A stretch of 64,000 nucleotides of DNA from F23-D06 sp963603365 (GTDB taxonomy: Bacteria > Bacteroidota > Bacteroidia > Bacteroidales > WCHB1-69). The stretch is taken from the NCBI GenBank assembly GCA_963603365.1, contig CAVCMI010000020.1, forward strand, positions 15,867-79,866, given 5' to 3'. Position numbers and translations under genes: made by a program. The notes under the pieces are model-generated. The model did not search any database, was not told where the DNA came from, and worked only from the letters and a program-made list of their open reading frames with translations. The first letter of the stretch is position 1; every line of letters starts with the position of its first letter. Positions 35,789 through 42,434 of this stretch are shown here, in pieces.

Positions 35789-36454
35789 TTAGAAAAGCAG
35801 CGAGTCTTTCTGCTCGACGATCCTGTCTTGCCTGAAGATGATTTCCTTGTAGAGTTTGCCGGCGCTGTCGTAATATCTTTCGGGTCCATCCTTAAGGTTT
35901 CTCACGTAACTTGTAGTCCTGTCAAGATGGCCGTTCGCGTTGTAGAATGAAACCGTTCCGTTGCCGTTTTTGAAAGTTCCTTCGCCCACCACGATCCCGC
36001 GCTCGTCGTAATAGGTCCACGTGCCGTCAAACAGGTCGTTCTTGTAATTCCCTTCTGTCTTGATGTCCCCGCTCAAATGATAGGCTCTGAACGGACCCTC
36101 TTTTTTGCCATGCACGAAAGTGTATTCCAATGTTTTCTCTCCGTTTGGGGTATAGATAGTCTGCAAGCCCTCAATAGAGTCATTTTCGTAACGGCAGTAG
36201 GTGTCTAACATGCCATTTTCGAAAAAGCGGTGAAACTCGCCGTTCCGTTTCCCGTTTTTCATTTCGATTTCAATCTCAACGGTGTTGGGTGAGTTGTAGT
36301 AATAAATGGTTTTGCCGTTTTCTTTTCCGAAGCGGTATTGGATGGAGGACTGGATTTTCCCGTCAGGGTAGTAGGTTCTTTCGGTCTTGCTGCATGAAGA
36401 GGCTGAAATGGCGGTCAGAATGCAGAGTATGATACAAGGCAGGGCGTTTTTCAT
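35789..36454 (-). CDS. MORN-repeat (YwqK-like) lipoprotein
   Basis: A 221-residue predicted lipoprotein. The ATG at 36454 gives a signal peptide with lipobox ISASSC (Cys21). The rest is a string of YwqK/MORN-type repeats of about 22 residues (YYPDGKIQSSIQYRFGKENG, NGKRNGEFHRFFENGMLD, NYKNDLFDGTWTYYDERG). Such repeats are common in Bacteroidota; the database label 'YwqK antitoxin' is only a family name and no toxin gene is present. It is the first gene of an operon with the OstA-like gene (1 bp apart) and recQ. The longer frame to 36490 overlaps the -7 element and is rejected. Confidence 0.85.
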   Translation of the reverse strand: MKNALPCIILCILTAISASSCSKTERTYYPDGKIQSSIQYRFGKENGKTIYYYNSPNTVEIEIEMKNGKRNGEFHRFFENGMLDTYCRYENDSIEGLQTIYTPNGEKTLEYTFVHGKKEGPFRAYHLSGDIKTEGNYKNDLFDGTWTYYDERGIVVGEGTFKNGNGTVSFYNANGHLDRTTSYVRNLKDGPERYYDSAGKLYKEIIFRQDRIVEQKDSLLF

Positions 36455-36479
36455 ATCTTTTATTGTCCGTTTTAGGCGG

Positions 36480-36487
36480 CAAAAGTA
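36480..36487 (-). promoter_or_regulatory. -7 promoter element of the MORN-OstA-recQ operon
   Basis: Minus-strand TACTTTTG, 26 bp before the ATG at 36454. Confidence 0.65.
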
Positions 36488-36510
36488 CAAAAATCATTAT
36501 CAACTGCCAA

Positions 36511-36594
36511 CATAAAAGTAAGGGGCGCTGTAAGGCTTGACCGCAGGTTTGCGCTACTATGGCCTGAGCTGTGCGGCTTCGGTACAGCGCGCCC
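36511..36594 (-). terminator. Long structured terminator-like element
   Basis: On the minus strand GGG-C-GCGCTGTA (36594-36583) pairs with TACAGCGC-CCC (36532-36522), one bulged base, enclosing about 50 nt with an inner CCGCA/TGCGG stem. TTACTTTTA follows. It begins 14 bp after the stop of the 36609-38135 gene. It is unusually large for a terminator. Confidence 0.5.
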
Positions 36595-36608
36595 AAACAG
36601 ATGTCGCA

Positions 36609-38135
36609 TCAGTACTTTATCACTTTACGCTGAAATGTCCCGTTGTCTGTTACGACTTTCAGGATATAGGTGCCTTGAGGCAGCGAGTAAATGTTGATGA
36701 CCGGGTTGGAGGTTGTGGCGGCAGTCAGGACTCTCTGTCCGCACAAGTTGTACAGTTCAATGGCCGAAACATTCGTTCTGCCCGTGTGTACGGTTATGGA
36801 GTAACTCGATGGGTTGGGGTAGATGCAGATCGGGAAATTGCGGTAGTCGATCACGGAACTGCCGTCCGACTTAGTGATCCGGATGTCGTTGAGCAGCGTG
36901 TTGCCTTTGCCGGCATTGTCAAGTTTCCAACGTATGTAGCGGGTGTCGCTTAGCAGACGATGGCTGAATCCGGATAGCGTACCTGTCGGGATGTCCGTCT
37001 CGTTGTGTGTGGCAACGGTTGTCCAGCTACTGCCGTCGGGCGACTGGCTGACGGTGAACGCGATGCCCTCGTAGGCCGACGGGTTGCTGCCGCCTTTCCT
37101 TCCGCCCAACGAGTATGCAAGGGAGTCCGGCGAACTGTCAAGATGTGCCACCAGCGAGGCTTTCCCCGAATTGGCGGCCTCGAATTTCACGGAGCCGTCA
37201 GCGTAAGAGTCGCCTAAATAGTAAGCCCTGAAACCGTTCATCTGCGTAATGTCCGCATGCCCCGCCCCGCTGTTGCCGGAGATGTCAAAAGGCAATGTCA
37301 CCAGAGAGTTGGTGTCGAGGATGACATAATGGGCCGTGGATATTTCGCTGTCATTTATGCCTGTTTTGGCGGCAAAGGCCTTGATGGTGGTTGCGCTGCT
37401 GACAGTTATGGGTGACGCATAGACATTGGAATGGGTGGAGGGTGATGAGCCGTCCAGCGTGTAATAGATGACCGCATCGGCAGTGGCGGTTTGTATGGAA
37501 ACCTGTTGCGGCGCATAGAAAGTGCCGCCGCCCGGCGTAAATGAAGGCTCTGCAACCATTTGCAGCACAGTCTCTTCTCCGACGATCAGGCAGAGGTCGT
37601 CAATCCGGTAGTCGACAGGTGCAAGGCTGGAGAAGCGGATGTGCAGGTTGGAGCATGCCGGCACGTTGCCGAAATGCACCCGGTGCCATCCCGAGGTGCC
37701 GGTTCCTGTCGGCAAGGAGTCCATCAGCGGCAGACGCTGCCAAACAAGGCTGTCGCCCGATGCTTCTACAACCAAATTGGTACCGTTTTCAGCCGTCGTT
37801 TTGCGTAGCCCGCAGTAAAGGTTAAGGTCAGAAAGCCCTTCTGTGTTGAGACCCGAGACCTGAAACCACTTTACGGTGTCGTTGATCATGACGTTGCCGC
37901 CCGCCGAGGCGGAAGGATAACCGCTTGACGCATTCGAGGTGCGGATGTCGCAAGTCCCGTTGCCTGTGTAGCGGACGCTGTCATTCTGCCATTCGTTGTA
38001 GTTCTGCACTAATGTGGTGACAGACGGGAAACCGAAATTCTCACGATAGACAATCTGTTGTGCCTTTGCAGGCTGAAACCCTGCCGCGCCGGACAAAAAC
38101 CCGCCGGCAAGGAGAAAATGAAATAGCTTTTTCAT
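36609..38135 (-). CDS. Secreted protein with chitobiase-C-like domain and T9SS type A tag
   Basis: A 508-residue T9SS cargo protein. Residues 1-26 are a signal peptide (MKKLFHFLLAGGFLSGAAGF to AKAQ). Residues about 30-190 form a jelly-roll-like beta domain. A chitobiase/beta-hexosaminidase C-terminal domain (CHB_HEX_C_1) follows, with the signature VIYYTLDGSSPSTHSNVYAS. A further beta domain ends at about 430. The C-terminal ~75 residues are a type A sorting domain (ICIYPNPSSYSITV, QGTYILKVVTDNG). No catalytic domain is seen, so a surface carbohydrate-binding or structural role is inference. It is monocistronic. Confidence 0.87.
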   Translation of the reverse strand: MKKLFHFLLAGGFLSGAAGFQPAKAQQIVYRENFGFPSVTTLVQNYNEWQNDSVRYTGNGTCDIRTSNASSGYPSASAGGNVMINDTVKWFQVSGLNTEGLSDLNLYCGLRKTTAENGTNLVVEASGDSLVWQRLPLMDSLPTGTGTSGWHRVHFGNVPACSNLHIRFSSLAPVDYRIDDLCLIVGEETVLQMVAEPSFTPGGGTFYAPQQVSIQTATADAVIYYTLDGSSPSTHSNVYASPITVSSATTIKAFAAKTGINDSEISTAHYVILDTNSLVTLPFDISGNSGAGHADITQMNGFRAYYLGDSYADGSVKFEAANSGKASLVAHLDSSPDSLAYSLGGRKGGSNPSAYEGIAFTVSQSPDGSSWTTVATHNETDIPTGTLSGFSHRLLSDTRYIRWKLDNAGKGNTLLNDIRITKSDGSSVIDYRNFPICIYPNPSSYSITVHTGRTNVSAIELYNLCGQRVLTAATTSNPVINIYSLPQGTYILKVVTDNGTFQRKVIKY

Positions 38136-38226
38136 GTTGTTTTGTTTTTTAGATGGTTAGAACTTGTTGTTTTGTTTTTATGGTGTCGCTGTTTGCACAG
38201 CCGTTTTTTTATACCTTTACACGATG

Positions 38227-38234
38227 CAAAAATA
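38227..38234 (-). promoter_or_regulatory. -7 promoter element of the T9SS cargo gene
   Basis: Minus-strand TATTTTTG in a very AT-rich stretch, giving a leader of about 85 nt with a small GCTGT-GCAA-ACAGC hairpin (38190-38203 area). Confidence 0.55.
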
Positions 38235-38337
38235 TAAAAAATATTGATAAAATCAAATAAATATAAAAAATAAATTAAATCACCGTCAAACAAAAGGGAG
38301 TGATGGAGAGAAGAAAAGGCTTTTGCGGAGGCAGAAG

Positions 38338-39186
38338 TCAATTCATTCCGCGGCTTTTCTTGATTCTTTCGTATGCCTGGTTGACTTGTGCGAACTTGAT
38401 TTCGGCAGATTTGCGCACTTCTTCGCCCAGATGGGCTACTTTGTCAGGGTGGTGCTTCTTGGCGGCGGAACGGTAGGCTTTCTTCACTTCGCTGTCGCTG
38501 GCATCAGGCGAGATTTCCAGAATCTTGTAATCGTCTTCCAAAGAACCGGTATTGCGGTAACTTTGGTTGCTGCTTGAACTGCTGCCGTATGTGGATTGTC
38601 CAAAACCTCTGTCGTAGTAAGAACGGTAATTGGCGAACATCGACTTTACCGCTTCAAAGTTGCTTCTGCTGATGCCGCACAGGTCAGAGATGTCTTGTAT
38701 GGCCTGCACCTCTTCGTCGCACATGTTCCCGTCGGCGCGGGAGAACCCGAACAGGAATTGCAGGATCATGAACTTTTCCGATACGGTTGCGTGATACTTG
38801 ATGTCATGGCACACGTCGGTAATGTCAATGTCGCTGTTCAGCAGGTCGCGGAAATGGAGCAGTGCGGGTCCAACCCTTTCTTGGGTGAGGTACTGCGACA
38901 GAAAGTCGCGCATATATTCCAGTTCAGAACGAAGCAGCCGGTTGTGGTCTGACTTTGCCACGTATGCTGCCAGCACCAACTCCTGTTCTATGAAGTTGTT
39001 GGCATTGTAATGGCTTCTTGTCTGGCCGCGCCTGCCATATCCTTTTCCGTGTCCGTTTATTAAGTTGATGATGAGGTCGATGAAGCCGCCGATCAACAGT
39101 CCGAGAAAAGCGCCGCTTAAACCGCCCGAAAAAAGTCCGACCCAAAAACCTATTCCGCTGAAAAGTCCGGTGAAAAGACACCCCAT
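38338..39186 (-). CDS. Membrane-anchored TerB-DnaJ co-chaperone (DjlA-like)
   Basis: A 282-residue protein with three parts. The N terminus (about 5-50) has glycine-rich hydrophobic segments (GLFSGGLSGAFLGLLIGGF), likely membrane-inserted. The middle (about 70-180) is a TerB-like helical domain (FMILQFLFGFSRADGNMCDE). The C terminus (about 217-282) is a J domain with the HPD motif in KKHHPDKVAHLG, which stimulates Hsp70. This is the architecture of DjlA. It follows kdsC by 12 bp in an operon headed by clpC, so a role in protein quality control at the inner membrane is plausible (inference). Confidence 0.88.
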   Translation of the reverse strand: MGCLFTGLFSGIGFWVGLFSGGLSGAFLGLLIGGFIDLIINLINGHGKGYGRRGQTRSHYNANNFIEQELVLAAYVAKSDHNRLLRSELEYMRDFLSQYLTQERVGPALLHFRDLLNSDIDITDVCHDIKYHATVSEKFMILQFLFGFSRADGNMCDEEVQAIQDISDLCGISRSNFEAVKSMFANYRSYYDRGFGQSTYGSSSSSNQSYRNTGSLEDDYKILEISPDASDSEVKKAYRSAAKKHHPDKVAHLGEEVRKSAEIKFAQVNQAYERIKKSRGMN

Positions 39187-39198
39187 ATTGTTAGCAGG

Positions 39199-39720
39199 TT
39201 ACCAGATGAAAGCGTCTTCTTGAAACCATTTGCCTTGAACCTTGAGGGTTTGCTCGATGACGTCCCTCACGCAGCCGCAACCGCCGGGCTGGAAAGAGAT
39301 GTAGTCGGCAATGTGTTTGATCTCTTCGGCGGCATCGGCGGGGCAGCAGCAGATGCCGGCACGCCGCATCATCTCGTAGTCTGGGATGTCGTCGCCCATG
39401 ACCAACACGTTCTCAGGCTCAAGGTTGTGCTCTTGCAGGTAGTTGTCAAACAGCGTGATTTTGTTGTTCACATGGAGGAAGATGTCCATGTCCGGAAAGT
39501 CATTGTAGCGAAGCCGCATAGAGTCGCCGTAGCCTCCGGATATGACGGCCACTCGGTAGCCTTTTTTCAAGGCGTACTGCAAGGCGTAGCCGTCTTTGGT
39601 GCTGGTGGCGCGCACCATCTCGCCGTCATGTTGCACATAAACTTTCCCGTCTGACAGCACGCCGTCGAAGTCGAAGACGAAGGCTTTCACGTTGCCTAAT
39701 TTTGCTCTGAAGTTTGGCAT
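39199..39720 (-). CDS. kdsC: 3-deoxy-D-manno-octulosonate 8-phosphate phosphatase
   Basis: A 173-residue HAD-superfamily phosphatase of the small KdsC type (no cap domain; works as a tetramer). It hydrolyses KDO-8-phosphate to KDO for LPS inner-core synthesis. The HAD catalytic aspartates are Asp17 and Asp19 in FVFDFDGVLSDG. The Thr/Ser motif is AVISGG and the Mg-binding acidic motif is VMGDDIPDYEM. The C-terminal FQPGGCGCVRDVIE is typical of KdsC. It begins 2 bp after the clpC stop codon and is followed after 12 bp by the DnaJ-like gene. Confidence 0.93.
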   Translation of the reverse strand: MPNFRAKLGNVKAFVFDFDGVLSDGKVYVQHDGEMVRATSTKDGYALQYALKKGYRVAVISGGYGDSMRLRYNDFPDMDIFLHVNNKITLFDNYLQEHNLEPENVLVMGDDIPDYEMMRRAGICCCPADAAEEIKHIADYISFQPGGCGCVRDVIEQTLKVQGKWFQEDAFIW

Positions 39721-39722
39721 AA

Positions 39723-42305
39723 TTATAATGTAGTGTCGGTGGTTTTCTCTTGTTCGGGGTTTCCGGGCAATGCTTTCGATTGGGGCACGATGAACATGGA
39801 CTCTTTTTCTTCATTGTAGTCGATGTCCACAGAAGACCCTTCGGGGAGGGTCTGGTTGAGGATTTCTTCAGCAAGCAGGTCTTCCACGTTTTTCTGGATG
39901 GCCCGTTTCAGCGGGCGCGCGCCGTAGTGGACATTCCAGCCGGCATCGGCCAGAAAATGCCGCGCCTTGTCGGTGAAATGCACGTCAATGCCCAGGTCTT
40001 TGACTCTGGCGAGCACTTTCTTGAGCTCAATGTCCACAATTTTGAGAATGTCGTCTTTGCTGAGGCTGTTGAAATAGATGACATCATCGATGCGGTTGAG
40101 GAACTCTGGGGAGAAGTTCGCTTTCAGCGCTTTCTCTAAAATGCTCTGCTCAACCTTGTCCTGTGCCGCTTTGGTGGCATCGGTGCTGAAGCCGACACCG
40201 GTGCCGTAGTCTTTCAGCTCGCGCGAGCCGAGGTTGGAGGTCATGATAAGAATGGTGTTCCGGAAGTCAACCTTCCGTCCTATGCCGTCAGTAAGTTGCC
40301 CTTCGTCAAGCACTTGCAGCAGTATGTTATAAATGTCCTGATGGGCTTTCTCTATTTCGTCGAGCAGGACGATGGAGTAGGGTTTGCGGCGCACTTTCTC
40401 GGTGAGCTGTCCGCCCTCTTCGTAGCCCACGTATCCCGGCGGCGCGCCGATGAGCCGAGATACGGTGTGCTTCTCCATATATTCGCTCATGTCGATGCGG
40501 ATAATGGCGTCTTGCGAGTCGAAAAGGTATTCGGCGAGCACTTTCGCAAGGTATGTCTTGCCCACACCGGTAGGTCCCAGAAAGATGAACGTGCCGATAG
40601 GTTTGTTCGGGTCTTTGAGCCCGGCACGGTTGCGGCGTATCGCCTTGGCAATTTTCAGGATGGCGTTGTCTTGTCCGATGACGGCCCCCTTAAGTTCATC
40701 GGCCATCTTCAAGAGGCGTTCGCTCTCGTTGCGGGCGATGCGCTGCGTAGGCACGCCCGTCATCATGGCCACAACTTCGGCCACGGTGTCTTCGGTGACT
40801 GTAGGGCGTTGCACGTCCGCCTCTTCCTCCCATTTCTTCTTGATGTTCTCCTGCTCCTGTTCCAGTTTCTTGATCTCGTCGCGGTAGCCTGCGGCGGCAT
40901 TGTATTGCTGGCTTTTGATGGCCTCCAATTTCAACTTCTCGAAGTCGGCGATCTCTTTTTCAACCTGCAGCAGTTCGTCAGGGATGTGTATGTTCTGGAT
41001 GTGGACACGGGCTCCCGCTTCGTCAAGCGTGTCAATGGCTTTGTCGGGGAAACAACGGTCTGTGATGTAGCGGTTTGACAATGATACGCATGCTTTGATG
41101 GCCTCGTCGCTGTATTTCACGAGATGGTGCTCTTCGTATTTGTCTTTGATGTTGTTCAGGATCTCTATGGTCTCTTCGGGGGAGGTCGGCTCGAGGATGA
41201 TTTTCTGGAAACGGCGCTCCAATGCCCCGTCCTTTTCGATGTATTCGCGGTATTCGTCGAGGGTGGTGGCGCCGATGCACTGCATCTCGCCGCGCGCAAG
41301 GGCAGGCTTGAACAAGTTGGACGCGTCCATGCTGCCGGGCGAGTTGCCCGCCCCGACCATCGTGTGCAATTCGTCAATGAAGAGGATGATGTTGGGATTC
41401 TTCTCGATTTCGGTCAGCAGGGTCTTTACACGCTCTTCAAATTGCCCCCGGTATTTGGTGCCGGCCACCAGCGACGCCATGTCAAGGCTTACAATACGTT
41501 TGTGCAACAGCGTGCGGGAGACATGCCCCTGCACGATGTTGATGGCCAACCCCTCGGCAACGGCCGACTTCCCGACGCCGGGCTCGCCGATAAGGACTGG
41601 GTTGTTCTTTTTGCGCCTGCTCAGGATCTGGGCTATGCGCTCCAGCTCTTTCTGCCGCCCGACAACAGGGTCCAGTTTGTTTTCTGCCGCCAGCCTGGTG
41701 AGGTCTTTGCCGAAACTGTCCAGCATCGGGGTGGACGCCCCCTTGCTGCCCTCTCTGCCGGCACGGGCCAAGAATCGGCGGTCGTCCTCTTCGTCTTCCT
41801 CGTCCTCGTCATTCGATGAAAAGATGGACTCCGTTCGCCCCGATTCCATGTTCAGCTCTTTTTTCGTCTCGTTGAGGAACGTAGTGTAGGAGACCCCATA
41901 ACGGACAAGGTACGCCTTGACTATGTTCGAGGAGTCGTTGCGCCCGTCACGGAGAACGGCAAGGATGAAGTGATAGGATTCGATGACCGGACTCCTGAAT
42001 TCTTTCGACAAGAGCGAGGATAATCGTATGATATTGGTGGTCTGTGTGTTGAAGTTGAGTTTTTCAGGGGGAGTGTCTGTCTTGTTTTCGGCCGAATCAA
42101 TGATGCTTTCAAGTTTGGTCCGGAATGCGTCAATGTCGATGCGGAAAATCCCGAACAGGTTTTTGGTCGTGCTTTCGTTCGGATAGCGCAAGATGGCAAC
42201 CATGATGTGTTCGATGCCGATATGGGGGGAACGATAGTAAGCGGCGATCCTTCCGGCCTCTTCCATCGCATAGTTCATCTCGTCAGAATACTTGAAATTT
42301 TCCAT
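39723..42305 (-). CDS. clpC: ClpC-type AAA+ unfoldase
   Basis: An 860-residue Clp/Hsp100 ATPase that unfolds proteins for ClpP degradation. The N domain (1-150) carries two Clp-N repeats (MNYAMEEAGRIAAYYRSPHI). AAA domain 1 has Walker A GEPGVGKSAVAEG and Walker B ILFIDELHTMVGAG. A UVR-type motif (AIKSQQYNAAAGYRDEIKKL) in the middle region distinguishes ClpC from ClpB. AAA domain 2 has LGPTGVGKTYLAKVL and IVLLDEIEKAHQD. An acidic linker (DEDEEDEEDD) follows the N domain. I chose the ATG at 42305 because the longer frame to 42383 contains the promoter. It heads a clpC-kdsC-dnaJ-like operon. Confidence 0.95.
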   Translation of the reverse strand: MENFKYSDEMNYAMEEAGRIAAYYRSPHIGIEHIMVAILRYPNESTTKNLFGIFRIDIDAFRTKLESIIDSAENKTDTPPEKLNFNTQTTNIIRLSSLLSKEFRSPVIESYHFILAVLRDGRNDSSNIVKAYLVRYGVSYTTFLNETKKELNMESGRTESIFSSNDEDEEDEEDDRRFLARAGREGSKGASTPMLDSFGKDLTRLAAENKLDPVVGRQKELERIAQILSRRKKNNPVLIGEPGVGKSAVAEGLAINIVQGHVSRTLLHKRIVSLDMASLVAGTKYRGQFEERVKTLLTEIEKNPNIILFIDELHTMVGAGNSPGSMDASNLFKPALARGEMQCIGATTLDEYREYIEKDGALERRFQKIILEPTSPEETIEILNNIKDKYEEHHLVKYSDEAIKACVSLSNRYITDRCFPDKAIDTLDEAGARVHIQNIHIPDELLQVEKEIADFEKLKLEAIKSQQYNAAAGYRDEIKKLEQEQENIKKKWEEEADVQRPTVTEDTVAEVVAMMTGVPTQRIARNESERLLKMADELKGAVIGQDNAILKIAKAIRRNRAGLKDPNKPIGTFIFLGPTGVGKTYLAKVLAEYLFDSQDAIIRIDMSEYMEKHTVSRLIGAPPGYVGYEEGGQLTEKVRRKPYSIVLLDEIEKAHQDIYNILLQVLDEGQLTDGIGRKVDFRNTILIMTSNLGSRELKDYGTGVGFSTDATKAAQDKVEQSILEKALKANFSPEFLNRIDDVIYFNSLSKDDILKIVDIELKKVLARVKDLGIDVHFTDKARHFLADAGWNVHYGARPLKRAIQKNVEDLLAEEILNQTLPEGSSVDIDYNEEKESMFIVPQSKALPGNPEQEKTTDTTL

Positions 42306-42323
42306 TTGCCTTGAAATTTTCGG

Positions 42324-42331
42324 CAAAAGTA
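42324..42331 (-). promoter_or_regulatory. -7 promoter element of clpC
   Basis: Minus-strand TACTTTTG, 19 bp before the clpC ATG. It lies about 17 bp downstream of the T tract of the preceding gene's terminator. Confidence 0.65.
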
Positions 42332-42347
42332 CAAAAAAAGAACGTTT

Positions 42348-42398
42348 GAAAACAAGGCTATGTGAAGTTGTGTCAATGGTCAACTCCCCATAGCCTTG
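42348..42398 (-). terminator. Terminator of the CUB/PKD T9SS gene
   Basis: Minus-strand CAAGGCTATG (42398-42389) pairs with CATAGCCTTG (42362-42353) over 10 bp, with further imperfect pairing inside the loop, followed by TTTTC. Confidence 0.75.
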
Positions 42399-42434
42399 CC
42401 CGGTTGTTCACGAACTGTTCAGGTCAGCGGCCGG

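Noticed and set aside
38132..38341. 69-codon minus-strand frame in the AT-rich gap
   Set aside because: It covers the promoter and leader of the T9SS cargo gene and its composition follows the AT-rich DNA; no domain.
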